A stretch of DNA of 64,000 nucleotides from Chryseobacterium sp. JM1 (lineage in GTDB: Bacteria; Bacteroidota; Bacteroidia; Flavobacteriales; Weeksellaceae), in the NCBI RefSeq assembly GCF_000737715.1, contig NZ_JPRN01000015.1, positions 1 through 64,000 of the forward strand. The letters run 5' to 3'. Positions 9,104-19,255 of this stretch are shown in pieces; position 1 is the first letter of the stretch; the number at the start of each line of letters is the position of its first letter. The notes beneath the pieces are model-generated. The model ran no database searches. It had not been told where the DNA came from and saw nothing but the letters and a program-made list of their open reading frames with translations. The position numbers were made by a program, and so were the translations under genes.

Positions 9104-9817
9104 TTATTGCTGAATAACTGTGCCCACTAAGTTATTATATTTTCCGCTGGGACTTTTCTTAATGGTAATTTTTATATAACCTTCCTGTGCCAGTTTATTC
9201 CATGTTTTCTGATAGCCTGTGGTTATATCGATCGGGATTTTCCACATCGTCTGTTTTCCGCCTCCCGCTTGATTAAACCAAGGAATAACATCTGCTACCT
9301 GAGATTTGAAAGGGAGTAAATTATTCAGAACATCAATTTCATAATAAAAATCATACTTGTTCTCAGGCTGGTTTAATGCTCTTTGAGTGAAAGTATAAAC
9401 ATATCCGTTGGTGATCGGACTGGTAAAACTGCCTCCTAAAGTAGGAATTCCGTTTCCGTCATAGTTACCGACTGCACCACTGTACCTGTCAAATTTTTGT
9501 CCGGTCAGAAAAGGAACATCATCATAGATATTGTATCCGCCGTTGGCAGGAGGCCAGCCGCCATTCAGGTTATTGGCATTAAAAAGAGCTTCCAGAGCGC
9601 TCCATTGACCTTGTTTATATAAATCAAATGCCTGATTTCTGATGGTCTGACTTACGGTTCCTGCCGTATCATAGGTTAAAGCAAATTCATCTGCGTTTTT
9701 GTAAAATACGTGGGTAACGCCTCCCGGATTGATGATGACCTCATCGTTATCGGAGCTACAGGCAATCGAAAACGTAGCAATTGCCAAAAAGAAAATGTAC
9801 TTAAATAAGTGTTTCAT
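9104..9817 (-). CDS. Putative lipoprotein
   Basis: It has 237 residues. The N-terminus is a lipoprotein signal with lipobox cysteine C20 (FSIAC), followed by SSDND, which resembles export signals of Bacteroidota surface lipoproteins (inference). The rest is rich in G, N, Y and T and beta-like, with no family I recognise. It precedes the zinc-ribbon gene. Confidence 0.75.
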   Translation of the reverse strand: MKHLFKYIFFLAIATFSIACSSDNDEVIINPGGVTHVFYKNADEFALTYDTAGTVSQTIRNQAFDLYKQGQWSALEALFNANNLNGGWPPANGGYNIYDDVPFLTGQKFDRYSGAVGNYDGNGIPTLGGSFTSPITNGYVYTFTQRALNQPENKYDFYYEIDVLNNLLPFKSQVADVIPWFNQAGGGKQTMWKIPIDITTGYQKTWNKLAQEGYIKITIKKSPSGKYNNLVGTVIQQ

Positions 9818-10230
9818 GGTAAAAGTTTTTATGGTTTTAGTTTTTTTTGAAGAAGTGTAGTATTCATCCTTCCGGTTCCTATTGGTGAGAATGAGAAAGT
9901 AGGTGAAAAGCCTACATAGAAAAAGTAAAGGTGCTGAATTTATTATACCTGTCAGAAATTACAAATGCAATCACTGAAGAAAATTCAGTTTTGAACTTCC
10001 TTTATATAGAAGCGGGTTCAAGGGTACAATTGAAGATGATTTTGAGTGATAAATTTAAAGCAAAAAATCAAATTTTAGTGGATGTTTTTAAAATAAAATA
10101 TTATCACTGCGTAAAATCTGTTAATTGATTCATTTTTAACAATAAATATTTATCTGCTGAGTTGGAAGATGAAAGCTATTGTAATATCATTTTCTGTTTT
10201 TATTTATATTTTATCAATCATCATTCATGA
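9818..10230. other. Intergenic, no gene seen
   Basis: About 410 bp between the lipoprotein start and the metalloprotease terminator. A 65-codon open frame (9931-10128) has no coding character. ACTGAA/TTCAGT forms a short hairpin near 9976-9992. Nothing else stands out. Confidence 0.5.
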
Positions 10231-10260
10231 AAAAAGACCGCTCATTGCTGAACGGCCTTT
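10231..10260 (-). terminator. Terminator of metalloprotease gene 1
   Basis: GACCGCTCA (10236-10244) pairs, with one G-U, with TGAACGGCC (10249-10257). On the minus strand it ends in TTTTTT, 20 bp after the stop. Confidence 0.75.
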
Positions 10261-10280
10261 CAAAGAATATTAAAATGTAG

Positions 10281-12515
10281 TTAGTTTTTTATAAATCGCT
10301 TCGCAGTTTCTCCAATCTGGATCACATAAGCTCCTTTGATCAGTTGGCTTACATTCACGCTGCCTCTTTCCAGTTTTCCTGAACTGATGACTTTTCCGGA
10401 CATATCGAAGATCTTATAGTCTTCAGATGTGGTATTGGAAATATTCAGGACATCTTTTACAGGATTTGGATATACTTTAATGTCTGTAAGGACTTCTTTA
10501 GTTTCCTGAACGGCTTTTGCAGCACTTGCATTGACTTTAATGTTCGCATTGTTGACATCAAAGAAAATATGATTCGAACCTTTCACCATAATTCTTCCTG
10601 TTGTAGTGGCTACATTAGGAATGGTTACCGCCTGAGATCCATCATTTGGCGTTGCTGCAAGTAGGGTAGTCCATGTGCTTCCGCTGTTTGTTGACCATAA
10701 GATATCTACATTCGCTGCATTTACGCCATTGGCTGTTGTTCCTGCCACATTCCAGCTTACTGTTTGAGAAGTTCCTCCGGTGTAAGTTACTGCTGAATTT
10801 TGAGTAGTGATATTAAATGGTCCTGCGGTTCCGTTCACTGTGATTTTTGTATCATCTGAACTGTTTCCTGCTCCTCCGGCTCTGTTGTCACGAACGGTAA
10901 ATCTGAAGTTTAATGTTCTGGCTACTGATGACAAGGCTTCTACATTGATGTCGGTGCCCGCAGTGGTGGTAGAACCTGCTAAAACAGATGCCATTCTCGG
11001 GAAATATCTTACCGGAGAAGCTGTTGGCGTCCATGATCTGAAAGTAGGGCCTGCTGTTTTCGTAGCAGTTGCAGCGGAAGTGGCTCCTGTTTGGGAAGAG
11101 GTTCCTTTATCCATCTGTTCCCAGATATAAGTAAGAACATCTCCTGCATTGGCGTCAGCTCCAATTCCGGTCAGCATAAACGGTGTGCTTTTAGGAATGG
11201 TGTAATCTGCTCCTGCATTGGCTGTAGGTATTGAATTTCCTGTAGCGGTATCAGCTGAACAGGTTTTTGATTTAATATTGTTGGTAATCTGCTCAATACT
11301 CAATGCATGGAAAAAGGCATCCGAATTTGGCTGAACGTCATAGTCGGTAATTCCGGCATATCCCATAATCGTAGATCCTGAACCAGGCTCAACAGGCTGT
11401 AGTCCATCTTGTGTAGAGTAAGACCAGGTGTGATTTCCACCAAACTGATGTCCCATTTCGTGGGCAACATAATCGATGTCAAAAGTATCTCCCGATGGAA
11501 CCCCATTGGCTGGGGAGGTATAACCACTGCCTTTGTAATTATTGGGATATCTTACACCAGACTGTGTTGTATAGGAAGTGTCATTACTGCATAGACAACC
11601 GATGCATCCTGCGTTTCCGCCGCCGCCATCTTTCCCGAATACGTGGCCTATATCAAAATTTGCATTTCCGATGGTAGAATTTAAAGTTTGCATCAGCTCA
11701 TAGCTCCATTTCTGCTTTTGTGAGGATGCTGAATAAGGATCCGTAGATGCATTGGTGTAAATGACGTCGTCATTATTGGCAATCAAAACCATTCTTGCCG
11801 CAAAATCTTTTTCAAAAACACCATTCACACGGGTCATGGTATTGTTCATGGCTGCCAATGCATCGGCTTTAGCTCCTCCGAAATAGGTGGTGTATTCTCC
11901 TGTACACGACAATGCCAGTCTGAAAGTTCTCAGAGTAGAATCGTTGGCATTTTTAGCCGCAACAGCAGTTCCCTTTTGTGCTACATCAAGCACCGTGCAT
12001 TCGAACTTGTTGAGACTTTCCTTCTTGTCTGATTTTTTGTAAACCACATACGTAGAAAGGTCTTTGGTGTAAGGTTCAATGAAAACAGCCGACTTATCAC
12101 CATAAATTTCCATTGATGATAATCCTAATGGAGAGATACTGAAATAGACGGTAGAACTGGCGTCATTGATACCTTGTCCCACGTAAGACTTGATGTCCGG
12201 ATATTTTGCAGCCAGCTCAGGAGCGAGGTTTGAATTTTCGGCTACCTTGAAATTTTCCATCTTCCCTTCAGAATTGGGGAAAGAAATAATAATTTCTGAT
12301 TTCTGCCCTACGACCAGTCTTTTAGGAGCAGCAGACAGCGTATTCTTTAATCCATTGATGTCAAGTCTGAAGATTCTTGGATCTTCAATACCTGTTTTGT
12401 CTTCGAGTACTTCAGAAGAATTTTTGAGTGAAGCCTGAGACCATACGCGGTCTGTTTGAGCGAAAGTGATGCCTGTCATCATAAGCATCCCGATCATGAA
12501 TAATTGTTGTTTCAT
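10281..12515 (-). CDS. Secreted zinc metalloprotease with T9SS sorting domain
   Basis: This 744-residue protein starts with a signal peptide (cleavage near FAQ, residue 20). A propeptide-like region is followed by a reprolysin-type zinc protease domain with HEMGHQFGGNH at residues 352-362 and the Met-turn STIMGYAG. After it come beta-sandwich modules, ending in the T9SS type A sorting domain (VYPNPVKDVLNIS and a C-terminal IKN). It is probably exported through the Por secretion system as an extracellular protease. It is a close tandem paralogue of the next gene but lacks that gene's fibronectin and GEVED insert. Confidence 0.92.
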   Translation of the reverse strand: MKQQLFMIGMLMMTGITFAQTDRVWSQASLKNSSEVLEDKTGIEDPRIFRLDINGLKNTLSAAPKRLVVGQKSEIIISFPNSEGKMENFKVAENSNLAPELAAKYPDIKSYVGQGINDASSTVYFSISPLGLSSMEIYGDKSAVFIEPYTKDLSTYVVYKKSDKKESLNKFECTVLDVAQKGTAVAAKNANDSTLRTFRLALSCTGEYTTYFGGAKADALAAMNNTMTRVNGVFEKDFAARMVLIANNDDVIYTNASTDPYSASSQKQKWSYELMQTLNSTIGNANFDIGHVFGKDGGGGNAGCIGCLCSNDTSYTTQSGVRYPNNYKGSGYTSPANGVPSGDTFDIDYVAHEMGHQFGGNHTWSYSTQDGLQPVEPGSGSTIMGYAGITDYDVQPNSDAFFHALSIEQITNNIKSKTCSADTATGNSIPTANAGADYTIPKSTPFMLTGIGADANAGDVLTYIWEQMDKGTSSQTGATSAATATKTAGPTFRSWTPTASPVRYFPRMASVLAGSTTTAGTDINVEALSSVARTLNFRFTVRDNRAGGAGNSSDDTKITVNGTAGPFNITTQNSAVTYTGGTSQTVSWNVAGTTANGVNAANVDILWSTNSGSTWTTLLAATPNDGSQAVTIPNVATTTGRIMVKGSNHIFFDVNNANIKVNASAAKAVQETKEVLTDIKVYPNPVKDVLNISNTTSEDYKIFDMSGKVISSGKLERGSVNVSQLIKGAYVIQIGETAKRFIKN

Positions 12516-12700
12516 ATAAATATATTATAATTGGTAAATCTAAAATTAGTGAATAAAATTATATGAAAATCGCTCATCTACAACATTTTATACTGCCATT
12601 CATTAATTTGTGTTTTTTAATGTTGAATAATAATTCAAATTTTACATTACCGAAAAAAATACACTAAATTTGATTTAAATGGTTAAAAAAATTCAAAAAA

Positions 12701-12726
12701 AATACTGCCCCGAATGAGGCAGTATT
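12701..12726 (-). terminator. Terminator of metalloprotease gene 2
   Basis: AATACTGCC (12701-12709) and GGCAGTATT (12718-12726) form a perfect 9-bp stem; on the minus strand a T-rich tract follows. It is 22 bp after the stop at 12748. Confidence 0.85.
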
Positions 12727-12747
12727 GAATAAATAGGTTTGTGGTTA

Positions 12748-15675
12748 TTAGTTTTTAATGAATCTCTTGGCATGGTCTTCAATCTGGATCATATAAGCTC
12801 CTTTGATAAGTCCGCTTACATTCACGCTGCCTTTTTCCAGTTTTCCTGAGTTGATTAGTTTTCCACCCATATCGAAGATCTTATACTCTTCAGATGCTGT
12901 GTTTGAAATATATAATACATCTTTTACAGGGTTTGGATACAGTCTGAATCCGGCAATTAAATCTTTGGTGTCAGAAAGTTCTCCTCTGCCTGAAGAAACG
13001 ATATTAAGCGTGTAATCTTCAACCTGACCATAAGTATATGAACCACATGAAGATGTCGGAACGGAGCTGTACTGCATCATTACTCTCATTCTTGTAGAGC
13101 CAATGGTTGCAGTCGCAGGAATCGTAATACTTCCCGTTACCGGAGTGGTGGTAGAACCTGCTTTAGTCCATGCTAGCTCTCCGCTGTCTGTAAAGTCGCC
13201 GTCACCGTTGTAATCGATATATACTGCATAAGCCTCGCTGTAAACCGTTGAAGTCCACGTTGGAGTTACTGAGATGGTGTATGCGCTTCCTCTTGTTACA
13301 TTAGTAGAAACGGATGTGAAGTTCTCATATCCTGCAGTGCCTGTTGAAGTATTGTTGATGGTTCCGAATTTCACGTTTCCGATTCTTTCGTCCGCAGTAT
13401 TATTAGCAGAAGCAGAACAGTAAGTTACAGTTCCTCCTGTAAGGGTTGTTACGCTTACTGTGTTACTTGAAGGCGATACATTTCCTGCCGCATCTTTAGA
13501 TTTAACAGTGAAGCTGTAAGTGGTTGCAGGGGTTAAGCTGGTTACAGTATAAGTAGTAGACGCTGTGTTACCAATCACAGATCCGTTCATATACACATCA
13601 TATCCTGTAACGCCTACGTTGTCGGTAGCGCCGCTCCAGGAAAGATTAGTGGTCGTTGCTGTAGTTCCGGAAGCAGCAAGGGTAGGAGCTGTAGGAGCTA
13701 CGGTATCTGTACCTGAACCTGCATTAACGGTAATATTGGCATTGTTCACATCAAAGAAGATGTGATTGGAGCCTTTTACCATAATTCTTCCTGTCGTAGT
13801 AGATGAATTTGGAATCGTTACCGCCTGAGATCCGTCATTAGGAGTTCCGGCAAGAAGGGTAGTCCATGTATTTCCGCTGTCGGTAGACCAAAGAATGTCT
13901 ACATTCGCAGCATTCACATTATTAGCTGTTGTTCCTGCTACGTTCCATGTAACGGTCTGGGAACTTCCACCCGCATAAGATATGGCTGAGTTTTGGGAAG
14001 ATACACTGAATGGTCCCGCAGTTGCGTTTACAGTAACCAGTGCATCGTCTGAATTGTTTCCTGAACCTCCTGCTCGGTTGTCACGAACAGTAAATCTGAA
14101 GTTTAATGATCTGGCTACATTGGACAATGCTTCCACTGCGATCTCTGTGCCGGCAGTAGTAGTACCTCCTGTTAAGATAGATGACATTCTAGGGAAATAT
14201 CGTACCGGGGAAGTTGTTGGAGTCCATGATCTGAAAGTAGGACCTGATGCTTTCGTAGCACTTGCGGCAGAGCTCGCTCCGGTTTGTGACGATGAAGCAT
14301 TATCCATCTGTTCCCAGATATAGGTTAATGAATCCCCATTAGCGTCAGTTCCTGTTCCTGTCAGCATAAATGGCGTTCCTTTTGGAATCGTATAATCAAG
14401 ACCTGCATTGGCTGTAGGAATGGCATTTCCTGTAGAAGTGCTTACCGGACAGGTTTTAGCTTTAATATTATTGGTAATCTGTTGAATACTTACTGCATGG
14501 AAGAACGCGTCCGAATGAGGCTGAACATCCTGGCCGGTAATTCCCGCATATCCCATGATAGTAGATCCTGAGCCCGGTTCCATATTGACACCGGTACCTT
14601 CATTACCGTGAGAGAAAGTATGATTTCCTCCGAACTGATGTCCCATTTCGTGGGCAACATAGTCAATATCGAAATTGTCTCCTGAAGGAATAGCATCTGC
14701 CGGAGAAGTATATCCGCTCCCTTTAGAACCGTTGGTACAGATACATCCGATGCAGCCAGCGTTTCCGCCACCTCCGGAAGCTCCGAATAAATGTCCGATA
14801 TCATAGTTGGCTTCACCGATCACTGAAGTCAGGGTGCTTTGAAGCTGCGAATTCCAGCTGCTCATTCCTGAAGAGGCAGAGTAAGGGTCTGTGGAAGCGT
14901 TGGTATAGATTACAGTGTCGTTATTGGCGATCAGGACCATTCTTGCGGCAAAATCTTTTTCAAACACACCGTTTACACGCGTCATGGTGTTGTTGATGGC
15001 TGCCAGCGCATTGGCTTTAGTCCCTCCGAAATATACAGTGTATTCTCCGGTAGTGGAAAGCGCCAGTCTGAATGTTCTAAGTTTGGCATCGTCTGCGTTG
15101 GGTCTTGCAGCGATATTGGTGTTGGATACTCCTTTTTGAGCCACATCAATAACGGTACATTCGAATTTGTTGAGGTTGTCTTTTTTGTCTGATTTTCTGT
15201 ATACTACATAAGACGAAAGATCTTTAGCATACGGTTCAATGAAAACAGCAGATTTATCACCGTAAATCTCCATAGAAGAAAGTCCGAGTGAAGAAATACT
15301 GAAATAAACTGTTGAATTGGGATCGTTAAGGCCTTCGCCTACATAAGATTTGATATCCGGATATTTCGCGGCAAGCTGAGGGTCGAAGTTTGAATTTTCC
15401 CTTACTTTAAAGTTTTCCATCTTCCCTTCAGAATTAGGGAAAGAAATGATGGTTTCTGATTTTTCTCCCGCAGCTAATCTTTTGGGAGCCTTGGCAAGTG
15501 CATTCTTTAATCCGTCAAAATCTAAGCTGTAAATCTTCGGATTATTGATTTGGGTTTTGTTTTCAAAAATGTCTGAAGGTGCTTTTTTTGAACCTTCGCT
15601 CCAGAGACGGTCAGTCTGCGCGAAAGAAATGCCCGTAATGAGAAGCATTCCAATCATGGATAATTGTTTTTTCAT
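12748..15675 (-). CDS. Secreted zinc metalloprotease with Fn3, GEVED and T9SS sorting domains
   Basis: It has 975 residues from the ATG at 15675, which gives a proper signal peptide (MKKQLSMIGMLLITGISFAQ); a longer upstream frame starts in non-signal sequence. The protease domain carries HEMGHQFGGNH near residues 342-352 and the Met-turn TIMGYAG. The extra C-terminal region has one fibronectin type III module (near DTVAPTAPTLAASGTT), a GEVED-type beta domain (YIDYNGDGDFTDSGE, GQVEDY), then the sorting domain LYPNPVKDVLYIS. It is a tandem paralogue of the 10281-12515 gene, most alike in the first 700 residues. Confidence 0.92.
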   Translation of the reverse strand: MKKQLSMIGMLLITGISFAQTDRLWSEGSKKAPSDIFENKTQINNPKIYSLDFDGLKNALAKAPKRLAAGEKSETIISFPNSEGKMENFKVRENSNFDPQLAAKYPDIKSYVGEGLNDPNSTVYFSISSLGLSSMEIYGDKSAVFIEPYAKDLSSYVVYRKSDKKDNLNKFECTVIDVAQKGVSNTNIAARPNADDAKLRTFRLALSTTGEYTVYFGGTKANALAAINNTMTRVNGVFEKDFAARMVLIANNDTVIYTNASTDPYSASSGMSSWNSQLQSTLTSVIGEANYDIGHLFGASGGGGNAGCIGCICTNGSKGSGYTSPADAIPSGDNFDIDYVAHEMGHQFGGNHTFSHGNEGTGVNMEPGSGSTIMGYAGITGQDVQPHSDAFFHAVSIQQITNNIKAKTCPVSTSTGNAIPTANAGLDYTIPKGTPFMLTGTGTDANGDSLTYIWEQMDNASSSQTGASSAASATKASGPTFRSWTPTTSPVRYFPRMSSILTGGTTTAGTEIAVEALSNVARSLNFRFTVRDNRAGGSGNNSDDALVTVNATAGPFSVSSQNSAISYAGGSSQTVTWNVAGTTANNVNAANVDILWSTDSGNTWTTLLAGTPNDGSQAVTIPNSSTTTGRIMVKGSNHIFFDVNNANITVNAGSGTDTVAPTAPTLAASGTTATTTNLSWSGATDNVGVTGYDVYMNGSVIGNTASTTYTVTSLTPATTYSFTVKSKDAAGNVSPSSNTVSVTTLTGGTVTYCSASANNTADERIGNVKFGTINNTSTGTAGYENFTSVSTNVTRGSAYTISVTPTWTSTVYSEAYAVYIDYNGDGDFTDSGELAWTKAGSTTTPVTGSITIPATATIGSTRMRVMMQYSSVPTSSCGSYTYGQVEDYTLNIVSSGRGELSDTKDLIAGFRLYPNPVKDVLYISNTASEEYKIFDMGGKLINSGKLEKGSVNVSGLIKGAYMIQIEDHAKRFIKN

Positions 15676-15714
15676 ATTAATTATTTGTTTTGGTTGTGGA
15701 ATATCAAAGCTAAT

Positions 15715-15722
15715 AATTTTTA
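15715..15722 (-). promoter_or_regulatory. -7 promoter box of metalloprotease gene 2
   Basis: On the minus strand this reads TAGCTTTG, matching TAnnTTTG, 40 bp upstream of the ATG at 15675. A clear -33 TTG was not found. Confidence 0.5.
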
Positions 15723-15825
15723 TGTTACGAAAAACAAAATTATTTAAGAAAAATTTAGAGTATTCATTTAATATATTATGCAATACATTGAATATTATTG
15801 AAAACACATTATCTCATAAAAAGAA

Positions 15826-15854
15826 AATAGCATACGCAAAATACGTATGCTATT
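15826..15854 (-). terminator. Terminator of the acyl-CoA dehydrogenase gene
   Basis: AATAGCATACG (15826-15836) pairs perfectly with CGTATGCTATT (15844-15854), followed by TTCTTTTT on the minus strand. Confidence 0.85.
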
Positions 15855-15913
15855 GGTTTATTCATAAAATAATTCTCAATCTGATTTTTAGGTCAGAACT
15901 TGAAAATGATCAG

Positions 15914-17053
15914 TTATTTTGTAATATCTCTTCCGATTACCATTCTCTGGATTTCTGAAGTTCCTTCACCGATGGTGCATAATTTAGAATCTCTGTAGAA
16001 TTTCTCAGCAGGGAAGTCCTTTGTATATCCGTAACCTCCGAAGATCTGTACGGCATTGTTGGAAATTCTTACACATGCCTCAGAAGCGTACAGTTTAGCC
16101 ATTGCTCCTTCTTTGGTCATTTTTTGTTTAGCATTTTTCAATGTAGATGCTCTTTGGATCAGAAGTTCAGCAGCATCAATTTCTGTTGCCATATCAGCAA
16201 GCATAAAGTTGATGGCCTGGAATTCAGCAATTGCTTTTCCAAACTGGTGTCTTTCTTTAGCATATTTTAAAGCCGCTTTGTAAGCTCCTCTTGCTGTTCC
16301 TAAACTTAAAGCAGCGATAGAAATTCTACCACCATCTAAGATTTTCATAGCCTGCTTGAAACCTTCACCTACTTCACCTAATCTGTGAGAATCCGGTACA
16401 CGAACGCTGTCGAAAATAAGTTCAGCCGTTTCAGAAGCACGCATTCCTAATTTATTTTCTTTTTTTCCTGATGTGAAGCCAGGCATTCCTTTTTCCAGAA
16501 CAAAAGCAGTAGAGTTATTTTTAGCTCCTATTTCACCTGTTCTGGTCATTACTACGGCAATATCTCCTGAAATCGCGTGCGTGATGAAGTTTTTAGCACC
16601 GTTGATCACCCAGTCATCACCGTCTTTTACAGCAGTTGTAGACATACCTCCTGAATCAGAACCTGTATTGTGCTCTGTAAGTCCCCATGCGCCGATCACT
16701 TTTCCTGAAGCAAGCTGTGGAAGCCATCTGTGTCTCTGCTCCTCATTTCCGAACTCATAGATATGATTGGTACAAAGTGAATTATGAGCTGCTACAGAAA
16801 GACCGATAGAAGGGTCTACCTGAGAGATTTCATCCAGAATGGTAACATATTCATGATAACCCAGACCGGAACCTCCGTACTGCTCAGGAACTACGATCCC
16901 CATAAATCCCATCTCTCCTAACTGGTGAAATAAGTCTTTTGGAAATGTTTGGCTCTCGTCCCACTCCATAATATTCGGTCTGATATTTTTCTCAGCAAAT
17001 TCTCTTGCTGTCTCCGCTATCATTTTAATGTTGTCAATAGTCTCTGTGTTCAT
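15914..17053 (-). CDS. Acyl-CoA dehydrogenase
   Basis: This 379-residue FAD enzyme catalyses alpha,beta-dehydrogenation of acyl-CoA thioesters. The FAD-contact GAWGLTEHNTGSD segment, the ARGAYKAALKYAKERHQFGK helix and the C-terminal IGEGTSEIQRMVIGR are present; E363 is the expected catalytic base. ATG 17053 gives MNTETIDNIKM, the usual N-terminus; an upstream in-frame ATG adds eight unlikely residues. Chain-length specificity cannot be read. It is monocistronic, with its own promoter and terminator. Confidence 0.93.
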   Translation of the reverse strand: MNTETIDNIKMIAETAREFAEKNIRPNIMEWDESQTFPKDLFHQLGEMGFMGIVVPEQYGGSGLGYHEYVTILDEISQVDPSIGLSVAAHNSLCTNHIYEFGNEEQRHRWLPQLASGKVIGAWGLTEHNTGSDSGGMSTTAVKDGDDWVINGAKNFITHAISGDIAVVMTRTGEIGAKNNSTAFVLEKGMPGFTSGKKENKLGMRASETAELIFDSVRVPDSHRLGEVGEGFKQAMKILDGGRISIAALSLGTARGAYKAALKYAKERHQFGKAIAEFQAINFMLADMATEIDAAELLIQRASTLKNAKQKMTKEGAMAKLYASEACVRISNNAVQIFGGYGYTKDFPAEKFYRDSKLCTIGEGTSEIQRMVIGRDITK

Positions 17054-17074
17054 ATAGATAAAATAGTTAGTTCC

Positions 17075-17103
17075 CAAAGATAATTAAATTGACGGAAAGC
17101 CAA
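17075..17103 (-). promoter_or_regulatory. Flavobacterial promoter of the acyl-CoA dehydrogenase gene
   Basis: On the minus strand TTG (17103-17101) is followed after 18 bp by TATCTTTG (17082-17075), a full match to TTG-N17-23-TAnnTTTG, 22 bp before the start codon. Confidence 0.8.
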
Positions 17104-17246
17104 AAATAATTATTGAGCTCATAGCATTGTTTACGCAATATTTTAATAATCAATTTTTTATATTTTAATAATTAATGATTTTTTAATAAATTTTTCAGAA
17201 CTTTAAGTGTTTTAATTTACTATTTTAGCCTCCCAATTTTTAAGGA

Positions 17247-19112
17247 ATGAAAAAACTTCTACTACCTATTATTTTAATCTCCTCATTTATTTCCGCCCAG
17301 GCTCCGGCGGGATATTATGACGGAACAGTGGGACTTAGCGGCTATGCGCTGAAGTCTAAGTTGCATGATATTATTGCTGAAAAGAATGTCAACTGGAACT
17401 ACAGTGATTTACCCAACCTGTATAATCAGACAGATTTAGATAAATATTATGATCATGGACCAAGTAATACTACGATCTTGCTTGATATGTATTCCGAAAT
17501 CCCTACCGGAGCTGATGCTTATGAGTATACATCGGCCAACTTAATAAGTACATCAGGAGCTGAAGGATTGGGATACAACAGGGAACATGCTGTGCCGCAA
17601 AGTACTTTTAACAGTAACTATCCAATGTATTCTGATTTACACTTTGTGATTCCTACAGATGCAAGAATTAATCAGTTACGGAATAATTATCCTTACGGGG
17701 TGGGTAATTCTACCGTACATTATACCTTTACAAACACGTCCAGAATTGCTAACAGTGCGATTCCTAATTATGCATATACCAATAGGGTTTATGAGCCGGT
17801 TGCTGAATTTAGAGGTGATATTGCACGAATGCTCTTATATTTTGCGATACGATATGAAAATAAGCTGCCATCATTTAATTATTTCACCAATATTAATCCT
17901 GCGATAGACAGATCTCCTTTTGATGGAACGGCAGAAAGGGCTTTCGACCCGGAATATATTGCAATGTTACTTCAATGGCATACTCAGGATCCTGTTTCTC
18001 AGCGGGAGATTGACAGAAATAATGCTATATATGCCATTCAGAAAAACAGAAATCCTCTCATTGATAATCCACAGTGGGTGAACGCTATTTGGGTACAGAC
18101 TCCGGATGCAGTATCACCTCAGGCTCCAGTTAATCTTACGGTTTCGCAGACCGGAGCTTATTTTGCCAATTTAAATTGGTCACCAAGTACAAGTTCAGAT
18201 GTTATAGGATATAATATTTATCAGAATGGTGTTTTAGTGGCCACCACAAAATCTACATCAATAGTAATTGATCATCTGACACCTTCTACCTCTTATTCTT
18301 TTACAGTAAAAGCATATGATCAAGGCTACCTGCAATCTATTGACAGTAATGCGGTTACGGCACCTACAATAGCTCCTGATACCAATTCTAAAGATCTTTT
18401 TATAATTAAATATATTGAAGGGACAGGAAATAGCAAGGCTCTGGAAATTGTAAACAAGACAGGTCATGAGGTAGACTTAAAAAATTACAGCATAAGAGTG
18501 CAGTACTACAACAATTCAAGTGGTTCTTATTATTATGGCAACAGTTTTGAACTTGAGGGAAAAATATCCAATAACCAAAATTTTGTCATTATGAACCCTA
18601 AATCTGCATTATCATGTTACACCAATGATGATGCACGTTTTCTTACAGCAGGTGAAGCATTGACTTTTGCAGGAACCCAATATGTAGAGCTGGCCTATAA
18701 ATCAACAACGGTTGATGCTATAGGAAGTAAATTCGTAAGCAATTCATATGGAGATATTTCTCTTTACAGAAAAAGTACCATCAACCAGCCAACAAGCACA
18801 TTTACTTTAGGAGAGTGGGATTCCTATCCTGTGAATTATTGCCAGAATCTTGGAGGAACTTTATCTACGACTGATCTTATCACTTCAAATAAAGAATTTA
18901 AAATATATCCGAACCCGATTCATGACGATCTTTTTGTAAGCGGAGAAACTCAGGATATTAAGATGGCTCAGGTATTGGACGTTTCAGGAAAAATAATTTA
19001 TACTGAAAAAGATCCGTTCAGAAACAAGAAGAATATTTCTCTTCAGAATCTTTCTGCAGGTTTTTATTTCTTAAAACTTGATGAAAAAGTGTATCAGTTT
19101 ATCAAAAAATAA
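17247..19112 (+). CDS. Secreted endonuclease I family nuclease with T9SS sorting domain
   Basis: It has 621 residues with a signal peptide ending near FISAQ. The nuclease domain (about residues 30-280) has the endonuclease I signature LGYNREHAVPQSTF with H114, and SDLHFVIPTDARIN. It is followed by a fibronectin type III module (about 290-375), a lamin-tail-like beta domain (about 385-530) and the T9SS sorting domain (IYPNPIHDDLFVSG, ending FIKK). It is probably an extracellular DNase or RNase used for nutrient scavenging. Monocistronic. Confidence 0.92.
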   Translation: MKKLLLPIILISSFISAQAPAGYYDGTVGLSGYALKSKLHDIIAEKNVNWNYSDLPNLYNQTDLDKYYDHGPSNTTILLDMYSEIPTGADAYEYTSANLISTSGAEGLGYNREHAVPQSTFNSNYPMYSDLHFVIPTDARINQLRNNYPYGVGNSTVHYTFTNTSRIANSAIPNYAYTNRVYEPVAEFRGDIARMLLYFAIRYENKLPSFNYFTNINPAIDRSPFDGTAERAFDPEYIAMLLQWHTQDPVSQREIDRNNAIYAIQKNRNPLIDNPQWVNAIWVQTPDAVSPQAPVNLTVSQTGAYFANLNWSPSTSSDVIGYNIYQNGVLVATTKSTSIVIDHLTPSTSYSFTVKAYDQGYLQSIDSNAVTAPTIAPDTNSKDLFIIKYIEGTGNSKALEIVNKTGHEVDLKNYSIRVQYYNNSSGSYYYGNSFELEGKISNNQNFVIMNPKSALSCYTNDDARFLTAGEALTFAGTQYVELAYKSTTVDAIGSKFVSNSYGDISLYRKSTINQPTSTFTLGEWDSYPVNYCQNLGGTLSTTDLITSNKEFKIYPNPIHDDLFVSGETQDIKMAQVLDVSGKIIYTEKDPFRNKKNISLQNLSAGFYFLKLDEKVYQFIKK

Positions 19113-19128
19113 AAAATACACCCAACCA

Positions 19129-19156
19129 GTCATTGCGAGCGAAGCGATGCAATCTC
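19129..19156. repeat. Dispersed CATTGCGAG... hairpin repeat
   Basis: GTCATTGCGAGCGAAGCGAT followed by GCAATCTC, with ATTGC/GCAAT arms. I recognise this sequence type as a short repeat seen in many bacterial genomes. It follows the endonuclease stop and may double as its terminator. Confidence 0.6.
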
Positions 19157-19226
19157 ATCAATATTTGCTAAAAAGCTTATAAACAATACATAATTGATAT
19201 AAGCAGATTCACTAATAATCAATATC

Positions 19227-19246
19227 TATAAGTGTTTCTGCTTATA
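19227..19246. promoter_or_regulatory. SatD operator-like palindrome 1
   Basis: TATAAGTGTTTCTGCTTATA has arms TATAAG/CTTATA with an 8-bp spacer. The same arms and spacer length recur 29 bp downstream. Loose half-sites also lie at 19176-19181 (CTTATA) and 19198-19203 (TATAAG). Confidence 0.7.
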
Positions 19247-19255
19247 TTTTTTATT

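Noticed and set aside
9931..10128. 65-codon open frame in the gap upstream of the lipoprotein gene
   Set aside because: No signal, no family, AT-rich random-like composition and no promoter or context supporting translation.
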